Source: Enchytraeus crypticus
Lineage: Eukaryota; Annelida; Clitellata; Enchytraeida; Enchytraeidae
Assembly (NCBI GenBank): GCA_905160935.1
Contig: CAJHZI010000416.1
Span: 1,706,501-1,770,500 of the forward strand
DNA: 64,000 bases
Direction of reading: 5' to 3'
Shown here: positions 54,775 to 64,000 of the stretch, in pieces
Numbering within the stretch: position 1 is the stretch's first letter
How the letters are laid out: each line of letters begins with the position of its first letter
The notes under the pieces: generated by a model
What the model saw: the letters and a program-made list of their open reading frames with translations, nothing else
Database searches by the model: none
What the model was told of the DNA's origin: nothing
Translations under genes and position numbers: made by a program

Positions 54775-55149
54775 GTTTTCAATGTCTCCATTTTCTCTGT
54801 TAGGGGATGTGTGTGTTCGATGGCCTCATAGGCGACGGTGTACATTCTAACTTTTCATGTTTTAGTCGTTGTTAGGCCTATATATTAATTGTGAGATAAA
54901 TATTTAATTACTCATATGACGTATAGGCCTACAATATTTTGTTTATTTCCAAAATATCTAACACAACGCTGAAATCTTACACAGTCTTAGAGAAATAAAG
55001 TACATATTCAACACAATGTACATGTATTTGTAGAATTGCATGGTAATGAAGTATGTAGGCTAAAGCTATGTACAACACAATAAATAATTATTGACTCTTC
55101 ATACGCAGCAGAGAACATTTAATTGCTATAGGGCCTATGTGCAGCCTAT

Positions 55150-55370
55150 TAAAAAGTAAAGTAAACACGCCTAACCCTAACCCTAACCGTTAAACCGTTA
55201 AGCAATAAATTTTATTTTAGACCATTTTCCGTGTAACCGGTCCAGTGAAAGTCCGAGATTTTACTCTTCGATTAGCGCGGCTGGGATTCGAACCCACGAG
55301 GGTTCAATTCACCTCAGGATCTGCCATTTAAAACCTCATGACGTTACCCCTACGCTATTAAGACATTCTA
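55150..55370 (-). mobile_element. SINE-B, full length, with telomere-like CCCTAA insert
   Basis: Inverted relative to the copy at 54140: AGATTAGCGCGGCTGGGATT..GAACCCACGAGGGTTC and CTACGCTATTAAGACATTC at its 5' end on the minus strand. Near its 3' end (55170-55190) lies CCTAACCCTAACCCTAACCG in place of the usual sequence. Confidence 0.8.
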
Positions 55371-55689
55371 ATAGATTGTTTGAAGATGTGTAATATTATA
55401 TAGAAGATATTAGAACTAAAAGGAAACTAGAATCAGCTTTCCCGATGATTATAAGAAAATTAAGCAAAAGGTTAAAGTTAAACACATATCATACTGAAGC
55501 GATCTCATCTGCAGAATGATTACGTTAATTGGCAAATTATATCCAATGGAGTAAATTTAGTCAATATAACTTAGCAGTTACAACTATTAAAACAAATAGT
55601 GATAATGGGTGTAACTGCAATCTCAACAAGCTATTGGTCTAGTTAGATATTGTAGGTCGTAACGCTGAATTTATTAGAATTGTGTCTGT

Positions 55690-55965
55690 ACTCAGCGCAT
55701 GTGTCTACATTCAGGGCTTGTGTCTACATTCAGGGCTTGTGTCTACATGCAGGGCATGTGTTTGCATACAGGGCTTGTGTTTACATACAGGGCTTGTGTC
55801 TACATACAGGGCTTGTGTCCACATGCAGGGCTTGTGTCTGCATGCAGGGCTTGTGTCTACATACAGGGCTTGTGTCTGTATACAGGGCTTGTCTCTACAT
55901 GCAGGGCTTGTGTCTACATGCAGGGCTTGTGTCTAGATGCAGGGCTTGTGTCTACATGCAGGGCA
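55690..55965. repeat. 20-bp minisatellite (GGGCTTGTGTCTACATGCAG)
   Basis: About fourteen copies. The 20-base period leaves all three plus-strand frames open with the same Cys/Gly-rich pseudo-peptide, which is an arithmetic effect and not evidence of coding. Confidence 0.95.
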
Positions 55966-56384
55966 CTATTAAGAACTCTCCTTTAGTTTATAACCATGAA
56001 CGCCTATAACTTTTATATTTCCATGTTTTTGATTGGACAGAGTATTTTTGTTAATCTAGAGCGATGAAGAATCCGATAAAGAAACTTAATATTTGCAAAA
56101 TGGGTTGGTACTTTATGAGATTTTATTTGTTTGATTGATACAATTTAGTCTAATATGATTAAGTAAGACAGGGGCAAGACAGTGATGTCGTATTTCACCA
56201 CTACATGTATATTTAATCTCTATTCTGATGCAATTAATGGTTGAGGCGATTGAAGATATTGAGAAGAAATAACTATTGGAGGTAAATTGCTGAAAGATGG
56301 GAGGTTAGTAGATGATTAAGGAGAGAGACATATGTTTAATTTTTTCACATATCACACAGCACAAGAGTCAATATATTTTGAATA

Positions 56385-56605
56385 ACATACAGATACTTAA
56401 GTAAAACGCAAAAGGCAGGCATTCAAATACTTGCAAAATCAGGCCATCAATGAGGAAGCATAACACCCTAGTTAACCACCTGATATCAAACACCTTGTTA
56501 GCAATCGAACTACATGTTTAAAACAATTTTTAATTAAAATGAAAGAGTGCCAGTGTCGAATCAATAAAGATTTAAATACAACTAAGTAGAAGTTGGATGA
56601 AAAAA
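56385..56605 (-). repeat. Family-H dispersed repeat
   Basis: Inverted copy of 30970-31215: AGGCCATCAATGAGGAAGCA, CACCTTGTTAGCAATCGAAC. No further classification possible. Confidence 0.75.
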
Positions 56606-57192
56606 GCAATTTAATTATTGTGACCAATTTTCTAGTATGTACTGTTTATATTTTCTAGAAAAGGAGGGCAGCAATTTAATGTTGCTTAATATGGGTGGAA
56701 TTTGATTCCAGTCCGTACACGCCTCATTTACATACGATTTCTAGAATATAGCATTGGATTTTTAAACAGATAGTTAGATTCAAGCGGTCTAGTTGAATAG
56801 TCATGGTTAGAATGGTTGATATGATACCAAACAAGTTAGCCAATAGTGTAGACTTAGGTAGATTACTGTGAATACATTTATGAATCAGCTTGGTCATACA
56901 GTATTTATGCAATAGATGTACTGGCAAAATATCATAAGAAACAAAGATCTTTAACATTACTATAACGATGTCTTCCTTGCAAGGTTCGCAGAACTCTGTT
57001 ACATGCATTATGTACTAGTGGTTATAAAACATTGCAAGTGTCGTAACTATAAATTTCAATGCCACATCTTGCACGAGAATATGCCATTAGAGATGCAAAT
57101 TCCTGCGACAGGATATTGATATAAATTCTCTTCGTTTAAAGAGAAATCCGCTAGCATTTTTAACATTTTTTATCTCTTTTTGTTGACAATAG

Positions 57193-57329
57193 ACACGAAT
57201 TTCAAGCAGCAGAGACTTCCGGCGTCGAAGCCTGTCTTCACTGGTCGTATCGTCCTGCCGCTGTTGTTTCTGCTAGGCCTGATCCTCATTCCAATAGGAC
57301 TAGTTCTACTCTACGTCTCCACGAAGCTC
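57193..57329 (+). CDS. TMEM30 exon 2 (first membrane helix)
   Basis: Acceptor TTGACAATAG; after a split codon encodes TNFKQQRLPASKPVFTGRIV, LPLLFLLGLILIPIGLVLLY and VSTKL; donor GCTC|GTAAGT. The ATG-initiated frame beginning just upstream reads through the acceptor and is not the start. Confidence 0.93.
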
Positions 57330-59591
57330 GTAAGTGACCTACATTCAGGGGCGTCCACACAATGTTAATAACGACGCAAGTTGCGTCAACAAAATAGAAG
57401 AATTGGGAAAAAGATACAGAGTTGTTAAAAAGTGGGGCAAGTGGAAAAATTTCGCATCACGAGTTAGTCTAGGGGGAAAATATGCGTGCATGTTAATTTC
57501 ACTATAATGTGTTACTATAACATGTGTCGTTTCTTTAGCGGGGTGGGGGGTGAACGCCGATTTCCTCATTCCAGTGGGAATTAATTTCCATGAAGATCAT
57601 AAGTGGTACTCACTCCAGTAGGGGTAGCTCTACTCAACGTCTCCCCAATATCGTTAGCTTTTCACTATTCGTATGAATCTTGGGATATTCTCCTAATTAT
57701 GCTTAAAATGCGTAGTGACATTAAATTTAATTTTCGAAAAAGAATTGTAAAATCCCCACCCCACAGAGAGCAGTGAATAAGGTCTATTGAATAGACCTTA
57801 TTCACTCTTCTCTGTGGGAAGGAGATTTTACATTCGTTTCACAATTTAGCTAGGGTTGAGGTACGAATAGACTCAATTCGTATCTCGACCCTAGCTAAAT
57901 TGTGATAAATAATAATAATAAATAATAAAATAAAGGTTTAACATCCGTTTCTCATCCAGGGATGATGTCAGGGACGTCCCCCACAGATTCAACATTGAAG
58001 ATGATAATGTCGAATTAATTTAAACTGCAGAATATCAAACTAGATGATAGTTGATATATTTTCGTAAATTTAATAACTTTAGTCACATATACATGTATAT
58101 TGACGTGTTATGACTAAAGTTGTGTACTAATAACTATAGTATGAAGATTAAAATCCAAAAGAAAACGTGACAAGAGTGTGTGTCACAGGAAAGAGATGAC
58201 ATCAATATTAGGTCTACAATAAATGGTACGAGATTGAAAGATTTCAGGATTTTCACATATATAGGTCTCACCATAACAGACAACTGGAAATGCGAGACAG
58301 CGATTTGTAGTAGAATTGCTCAAGCAAAACAAGCTTTCATTAATAGAAAAGGACCCATAACAAAAAGTCTAAAGAAAGTCACAAAAAGATAGCGAGAAGT
58401 TTGGCATGAATTACGCTATTATATGAATGTGAAACATGGACATTAAGGAAGATGTCAGAAAACTAGAAACATTTGAAATGTGGATATGGCGAAGAATGGA
58501 AAAGATTAGCTGGACCTAAAACGTTGCAAACGGCGAAGTCTTGAAGAGAGTGTGTACAAGTAGACAGTCAATGAACGCCTTAAGAAATAGGAAGAAGAAT
58601 TGGATAGGAGACATTCTAAGGGTTAAGGGGAGATAGTTTACTGAAGGAGGTCATGGGTGGTAGGATGGAACGAAAGAGAAACAGAGGCAGACCGAGATTA
58701 GGAATATTAGATGATTTAAAAATCCACTCGCATGTGGACATGAAGAGGAAAACGGAAGACAGATATTGAGAAGATTGGAGGCGTTATATACCATGGACCT
58801 GCTAGTATTCAGTGTAGGCCTATTAAGGAAGATATAAAATGAAGGAGGGAACACAATCTTCAATAATAATGAATATTTTTCTCTAACATAATTTTTAGGT
58901 ACAAGACATATCTGTAGATTACACAGATTGTCAATCGGTGAATACGAACAACGCGTTTGACATGACGTGCTCACAAGTCATTCAGAGACAATACAAACTC
59001 TCCTCTACACATCCTCTAGAATGCAAGTGTCGACTCTACTTCTCCATAGACAAACCTTTAGAGGTGCGATGTGTTCAACAATTGGCAGCAACAAAAACAA
59101 ATAGAAGTCACTGACATCGCTTTTGAGTGAGGAAACTGCAGTTAACTTTAGCTTTACTGTCGCTAAATATAGTATCGAGCACTTCGTCTAGTTCACAGCC
59201 AAGCCTAAGAGCAAAAACAACAAAATGGTTCAAATCGGGACAAATCTAATGTTAAGAAATGCAGGCAAAATTAAATTATTTAATGCCTAACTTGTTGGAT
59301 ATGGATTAAAAATTGCCAGTCACTATGGACCTTGGAACATATCTATAAATAACTCTTAGTTTCGTTTATTCTCAGTTTCTTATAGAGAAAAATATTTATA
59401 TAATTATAGTCAAAAGGGCTACAAAACGTTGACTAATAACAGATTAAAGCTTTATGCAACGGAATTTTTCTTGATTCTGATTAAATCGGTAGTTAAACTC
59501 TGATTAGGACTTAATCATCCTCCATGATACGCAGCCTAAATGTTTATATAATTGTTATAGGGCCTTACAACAACAGTTGAATGATATATGG

Positions 59592-59682
<91 letters not shown>

Positions 59683-59697
59683 ATATATATATATATA

Positions 59698-59779
<82 letters not shown>

Positions 59780-61420
59780 TGAGTGAGTGAGTGAGTGAAA
59801 ATCATGGTTTGGACTACGCTATTATATGGCTGTGAAATATGAACCTTAAGGAAAGAAGATATTAGAAACTAGGGGTATTGGAAATGTGGATATGGGGTAG
59901 AATATTGAAAGGATTAGCTGGACTCAAAAGGTTACAAATGAGGAAGTTCTGGAGAGAGTTGGCACAGATAGACAGTTGATAAGAAATTGGAAGAAGAGTT
60001 GGATAGGACAGATTCTAACGGGGGAAAGTCTATCAAAAGAGGTCATTGAAGATAGAATGGAAGGGAAAAGAGGCAGGGCCAGGCCGAGATTAGGTATGTT
60101 AAATGATTTAAAGACCCACTCATATGGAGACATGAAGAGGAAAGCGGAAGACAGAGAAGAGTTGAAGCGTTATATACCATGGACCTGCCAGTAGGCAGTG
60201 CACTAAGAGAGAGTTTTTCAAAGTTGAGGTTTATTATATTTCTGTATCAATTTTTAAAATGTAGAATTTGTATTGAAATGCAATGCCAGCTTGTCTTAAG
60301 TCACCCATATAGATTATAGTGTAACCGCTTGTAAAATTAGAATGTTTCCAATAGATCAGTTCAGTAATTGAAAACATATTTTGTTGCATGTTAAAACTGG
60401 TTTGTTTATGTTGACATCTGATACATATTTACATTTACATTTAGACCCATTACATTTACATTTACATGTAAATGTAATGGGTCTACATTATAACTTCGTT
60501 ATAATGCATACATATCATTATAGTGGGTGTGAGAGTTAAACTATAAGTGTTAAGTTATTCTTTAATTAATATCCGTATAGTAGGTTGTAAAGTAACTTAC
60601 ATTTCTAAAGAAAGCTTGTATTAGAAATTTTATGATGAACTAGTACATTTCAATGGTATTCTATGCAGTGTTTACGTTTTCTTGTCCACTGTTTACATTT
60701 GGTGTCACCGATGTTCTATTTATAGCTATTACCGAAAAGATCTATTAGGCTATGTTTATGCGCACTCGTGATGGTTGATAGATTTCAGCATTCAACAAGC
60801 TGTTTATTCGTTTTACATATACTGTACGTTCACAGCGAATCGTTGACGCTTGTTTTAAAATTTAGACTTATGATATTGCATTCGCTTTTAGTCTCTGCTT
60901 CATCTTATATAGTGTCGTTCAGGCAACTGTAATTTCATCATCCTATGTTTTCTAATAAATTTCTAGCTTTGACTAGCTATCTTTCAAATTCTATTAATCT
61001 TGGCTCTATCCAGTGGCGATATCGGTAAGATATTCGACCGCGGATCTGTATGTGCGGGGTTCAAATCCTGGGCTCGCCCGTCACTGACATCGCTTTCGAG
61101 TGAGGAAACTGACGTCAACACAAGTCTTACCAGCTTTAGCTTTTAATGTTGATAACTTGCTAGGGACGTGTGTACATGTACTACGCGCTGAGCGGCTACC
61201 ATCAGAGTCACCGCAGATACGTCAAGTCCTTGGACTCCTATCAGCTGTCCGGCAGGTCGTGGAGACTCGAGGAGCTCTCGTGGAATTGTGAGCCTTTCAG
61301 AGGCAGAGAAGGTTTAGCCTACGCCCCATGTGGTGCTATAGCCAACAGCCTCTTTAACGGTTAGAAAACTCATGCCATTTAGCTTGTTGTCGTTATTTTG
61401 TTAGAGCAGCAGCCAACAAC

Positions 61421-61492
<72 letters not shown>

Positions 61493-64000
61493 AGTGCACT
61501 TACTGCCAAGTGGCAGATTCAAGGTACATATTCATACTCAAAGTCTGCTTTCTCGCTCCATAAGAGCACTCCTTAGATCAACAAGTTAATCACTTCACAA
61601 AGTCTAAGCCTTATCCATACCTTATGTAGCCTATATAGCTTGAGAAAAGTATGGCTTCTGAGGTGGCTTCCCGTTGCCTTCCTCAGTTAGATGGATTAAT
61701 TACCATTTAATCCAACAATAACTAACAGGTGTAAATAAATCACTATTTTACCACAGCTCTGCAAGTGGTGAATAATGTGATTCATGATTTGGACTGATAT
61801 ACTACTGAGTTGTTAAGATGCGTTATGCTTTCTACATTGTTTATAGTAAATTTCAGTTCAAGATCGCTTAAGCTCAATATAGACATATCTTTTAACTTTT
61901 TGAAAAAAAATACTCAGTATTACTATGAAAAGTATGATATATTTATAGTAATTGTAGTTTTGTTACGAACAATTTTCTAGATACTCTATCAGTAAGTCTG
62001 GACGTAAACGGAAGTGTTGTCCCTGTTGGGGTTAGCAAGGATGAAATAGCTTGGGAAACTGACAAGGCTTACACCTTTTCTAATCCTAAAGGTTTGGATT
62101 CAGTAGCTAAATGGAAGTTAATATTAATTAGACATCCATGTAATAGTGCAGAGTGCTTCAGACACACATGGAGCATGGTAGAAGTACAGCCAACAGCTGC
62201 AGTACTGTAGCCTTACAGCAGTTGACCTAACGCTCACTCTTGAGATACCAAGAAGCAGCTAGAACTGCAGCTATTATCTATTTATGATTTAAGTTAAATT
62301 GACCTATTACATTGCAAGCAAGATAAAGTAGCTGTATTACTTAATGCTGCTTTATTAATACATCAGACACTTTGTGAATAATAGGCCTATATGCAGTACA
62401 TAACCTATAACTTGATTGCTCACTAAAAAACTTTCCTTCATATCGTTTACACACATTTTATTTGTCTAGTTAGGCCTATACATGGCAATGACACACAGTA
62501 TACCGCATACGCTTAGTATTGCGTGCATGCTGAGTTTTCTATGCTTCAACTGTGCTTTTGTTTTCTCTTTATTTTTCTCGAACAATTACTTTTCTAGGTC
62601 ATTGATTTTGCATGCGCACATTGCAGTTAGGCTGAGAAAGGGTTTACTTTTTAATAGTCATCTAACCGAATAATTGTTAACAAGTCTTGAATGTGAAAGA
62701 TCAATTGGCCTGAGACACAGAAATCATCAGCACATCTGGGCAGTCTCATGCCAGCCATATCTACGTCAATGGTATTTTACAAAAATGTACACATATCGGT
62801 AGGTTTAGTTCTCTATTTTCCATGTGTTCACGTTGTTAGAAAGGTGGTGCTTGGCTTACCTCTTATAATGTGCTTGGCTAAATTCTCAATGAACTAAATA
62901 GCGGAATTTTATTGAATTTTTATATGAATCTGATAGTTAAAGTAAAATAGACGAAAGGTATGTACAGATATGACGAAAAGATATATAGACATGATTGCAT
63001 CACAGATTGATCTCATTTCAGATAAGGATGTAATCAACTCTACACTAGCACCGCCTCACTGGCACAAGAGTTTGGTGGAGCTGGACCCACGAGGATACCT
63101 CAACGAGGACCTGATAGTGTGGATGCGCACCGCTGCCTTCCCCAGCTTCAGAAAACTCTACCGTGTCGTCAATCACTCCTCTCATCCCCTCTTCCAGGAA
63201 GGACTGCCCGCTGGAAAATACATACTCGCCGTCCAGTACAGTTCGTATAACGTTTTGTGTGTCCGCGCAACGTCTTTTCACATACTATGATAGTGTATTG
63301 CTCTCTTGTTTGAACGTCGTTGAACCGTTTAGGGTTTGAACCTAACCCTAACCCTTCTGATACCTTCATAAATGAACGCTCTTATCTCGCTGCGTGTTTA
63401 ATGATTTCAAATAACCTATACGTTTATTTATGATCAAACTACATGACAATAGGTGGAATATAAACTAAGTGTCAGCATACATATTGTAACTAATGAAAGT
63501 TATACGAAATTTTGTTGTTGAAAATTTGTGTTCACATTTGGCGAATGAACTGAATCTATGTAAAAAATTAATTGACCCTCATCTTGAGCATTTTTCCCAC
63601 AAATTCTACGTGTATATTTTACAGTAATGAAAACCATTTCAAAGAGATAGGAAATTGGAAATTATCATGGAAAATAATTTCACTAATGTGTCTGATTAAC
63701 TTTCAACTAGTGACCACTACAAAACTCGATCTCGACTAATTTTGGCACTATTGATATCTGCGTTTTTAAAGCGAAGACAAGAAATTATTGCACTGACTGT
63801 TCCTGTGTAGATCAACCGTTTGCACTGACTGTTTTTGTATATATCAACCGGTCGCAGGTTATGTCTATATGACACAGAGATAATATTGAAGAACTGTAAT
63901 CAACACGAATGTGGTTGTCGTTGTAATACAGACTACCCTACTGCTCCATTCGGAGGCAGGAAGAAGTTGGTGCTGAGCACAACAGCGTGGATAGGCGGAG
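57193..64000 (+). CDS. TMEM30A-like: Cell cycle control protein 50 / TMEM30, P4-ATPase beta subunit (partial at both ends)
   Basis: Exons seen: 57193-57329, 58899-59063, 61164-61359, 61981-62091, 63022-63240, 63932-64000; phases 0,0,1,1,1 match. The first coding exon is not resolved and the gene continues past the window, so the second membrane segment is missing. The visible 237 aa show the FKQQRLPA N-terminal signature, first membrane helix (RIVLPLLFLLGLILIPIGLV), exoplasmic cysteines (DYTDC, MTCSQ, ECKCRLYF, NCEPF, APCGAIANS), GRVYMYYALSGYHQSHRRYV, DLIVWMRTAAFPSFRKLYRV, LPAGKYILAVQYN and KKLVLSTTAWIGG. CDC50 proteins bind P4-ATPase flippases and are needed for their exit from the endoplasmic reticulum and for flipping of aminophospholipids. 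NGS and NST sequons are present. Which TMEM30 paralogue it corresponds to cannot be decided. Confidence 0.93.
57747..57904. repeat. Two adjacent perfect fold-backs
   Basis: Hairpin 1 (57747-57831): arms GTAAAATCC..CACAGAG..AGTGAATAAGGTCTATT and their inverted copy, almost no loop. Hairpin 2 (57840-57904): arms CACAATTTAGCTAGGGT..GAGGTACGAAT and inverse, 7-base loop. The second contains the family-E motif (GGGATACGAATAGAC-like) on both arms. Confidence 0.88.
58130..58830 (+). pseudogene. RTE-like LINE relic, reverse transcriptase C-terminal region
   Basis: Frame 58180-58392 reads VSQERDDINIRSTINGTRLK, FRIFTYIGLTITDNWKCETA and ICSRIAQAKQAFINRKGPIT, the YLG..IT...CE.EI..RI..AK.AF pattern of non-LTR reverse transcriptases. 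Later pieces in shifting frames correspond to [21 protein letters not shown] and RKRNRGRPRLGILDDLKIHS. It is broken by frameshifts and stops. It ends 68 bases before TMEM30 exon 3. Confidence 0.75.
58899..59063 (+). CDS. TMEM30 exon 3
   Basis: Encodes VQDISVDYTDCQSVNTNNAF, DMTCSQVIQRQYKLSSTHPL and ECKCRLYFSIDKPLE with four of the conserved exoplasmic Cys. It is wedged between two LINE relics (58130-58830 and 59795-60215) and is followed closely by a SINE-A tail. Confidence 0.92.
59107..59160 (+). mobile_element. SINE-A tail fragment
   Basis: AGTCACTGACATCGCTTTTG, AGTGAGGAAACTGCAGTTAA and CTTTAGCTTTACTG. The head is missing. It begins 44 bases after TMEM30 exon 3. Confidence 0.75.
59594..59790. 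repeat. (TA)n followed by (GA)n and (GAGT)n microsatellites
   Basis: Long TA tract, then GA from 59740 to 59774, then GAGTGAGT, leading directly into the LINE relic. Three simple repeats in series suggest serial insertions of tails or slippage. Confidence 0.92.
59795..60215 (+). pseudogene. RTE-like LINE 3' end, best preserved copy
   Basis: The last ~72 codons are intact: IRNWKKSWIGQILTGESLSK, EVIEDRMEGKRGRARPRLGM, LNDLKTHSYGDMKRKAEDRE and ELKRYIPWTCQ, stop. Then comes GACCTGCCAGTAGGCAGTGC ACTAAGAGAGAG, where CTGCC..GGCAG forms a hairpin. The upstream part has stops. This is the reference copy for the other LINE ends in the window. Confidence 0.8.
60442..60506. repeat. Two adjacent hairpins
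   Basis: Arms TAGACCCATTACATTTACA (60442-60460) and TGTAAATGTAATGGGTCTA (60467-60485) are exact inverses with a 6-base loop. Directly after, CATTATAAC-TTC-GTTATAATG (60486-60506) forms a second one. An ACATTT repeat precedes them. Confidence 0.88.
61002..61148 (+). mobile_element. SINE-A, full length
   Basis: GGCTCTATCCAGTGGCGATA, TCGGTAAGATATTCGACCGC, B box CGGGGTTCAAATCCTGGGCT, CGTCACTGACATCGCTTTCG, AGTGAGGAAACTGACGTCAA and CCAGCTTTAGCTTTTA. It has no inverted 5' copy, unlike 3328 and 8103. It lies directly before TMEM30 exon 4. Confidence 0.85.
61164..61359 (+). CDS. TMEM30 exon 4
   Basis: Acceptor AACTTGCTAG; encodes GRVYMYYALSGYHQSHRRYV, KSLDSYQLSGRSWRLEELSW and NCEPFRGREGLAYAPCGAIA. 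A SINE-A copy ends about 15-20 bases before the acceptor. Confidence 0.94.
61420..61712 (-). mobile_element. Family-D repeat, full length, with (GA)n tail
   Basis: On the minus strand: GGATTAAATGGTAATTAATC, GAGGAAGGCAACGGGAAGCC, ACCTCAGAAGCCATAC, GATTAACTTGTTGATCTAAG, ACCTTGAATCTGCCACTTGG, CAGTAAGTGCACTGAAGAG and a GA tract of about 65 bases (61424-61490 as CT on the plus strand). The best copy of the family. Confidence 0.8.
61981..62091 (+). CDS. TMEM30 exon 5
   Basis: Encodes D, TLSVSLDVNGSVVPVGVSKD and EIAWETDKAYTFSNPK; donor AAAG|GTTTGG in phase 1. Confidence 0.9.
63022..63240 (+). CDS. TMEM30 exon 6
   Basis: Encodes KDVINSTLAPPHWHKSLVEL, DPRGYLNEDLIVWMRTAAFP, SFRKLYRVVNHSSHPLFQEG and LPAGKYILAVQY. 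The donor A|GTTCGT is weak but the phase gives QYNYPTAPF, as in other CDC50 proteins. Confidence 0.93.
63335..63357. repeat. Short telomere-like motif (CTAACCCTAACCC)
   Basis: Two and a half CCTAAC units in TMEM30 intron 6. Too short to imply a former chromosome end. Confidence 0.5.
63932..64000 (+). CDS. TMEM30 exon 7, cut by window end
   Basis: Acceptor TTGTAATACAG; encodes YPTAPFGGRKKLVLSTTAWI and GG, still in frame at the last base. The KN..L..AY region and second membrane helix should follow outside the window. Confidence 0.88.

Larger units (their letters stand above)
53072..57192. other. Intergenic region between divergent DNAAF1 and TMEM30
   Basis: The upstream side of both genes. 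It contains two tandem family-G copies (53690-53945), two oppositely oriented SINE-B copies (54140-54382 and 55150-55370), a 20-bp minisatellite (55690-55965) and a family-H copy (56385-56605). A small, relatively GC-rich stretch at 54470-54790 is the best candidate for the shared promoter area and TMEM30 exon 1, but I cannot define either. Confidence 0.5.

Noticed and set aside
55680-56009. Three overlapping plus-strand frames encoding Cys-rich repeats
   Set aside because: A 20-bp tandem repeat without stops opens all three frames with the same peptide; this is arithmetic.
60486-60506. Site resembling a loxP-type recombination site
   Set aside because: Only a short perfect palindrome with a 3-base centre; arm length and spacer do not fit and no recombinase is present.

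Overview
This is a window of an AT-rich, intron-rich animal nuclear genome. The evidence is split genes with GT-AG introns and matching phases, metazoan-only genes (a Dok adaptor with PH and IRS-type PTB domains), a motile-cilium gene (DNAAF1/LRRC50), and several tRNA-derived SINE, LINE and DNA-transposon families. Ancestral-looking exon structures and SINE-rich introns would suit a marine invertebrate such as a lophotrochozoan. That placement is an inference; nothing here fixes the species.

Layout. 1-7285: no gene recognised; repeats and LINE ends. 7286-14097 (+): a small secreted, prohormone-like gene of three proposed exons that I cannot assign to a known family; its first intron holds a nested hAT-like/mariner-like insertion. 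14400-21530: gene desert with microsatellites, a 35-bp minisatellite, LINE relics and SINEs. 21538-30882 (+): a complete eight-exon Dok4/5/6-like gene (452 aa). 33545-39112 (+): a complete five-exon UBE2M/UBC12 gene (184 aa), the E2 for NEDD8. 40987-53071 (-): a complete thirteen-exon DNAAF1 gene (746 aa), convergent with UBE2M. 57193-64000 (+): six exons of a TMEM30/CDC50 flippase subunit, divergent from DNAAF1; its first exon is unresolved and its 3' end lies beyond the window.

The five genes do unrelated housekeeping or signalling jobs and form no operon or pathway: secretion of a possible peptide, receptor tyrosine kinase adaptor, neddylation, preassembly of axonemal dynein, and phospholipid flipping.

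The most unusual signals are: (1) the unassigned secreted precursor, with basic cleavage sites and a short Cys-Cys loop; (2) tandem duplications anchored on splice junctions in three genes; (3) a SINE-like family and an RTE-like LINE sharing a 3' hairpin plus a (GA)n tail, which suggests a parasite/host pair; (4) a conserved motif shared by two tRNA-SINE families; (5) several long perfect fold-back repeats built from repeat ends. All exon models were made by hand from the sequence; no database search or alignment was run.
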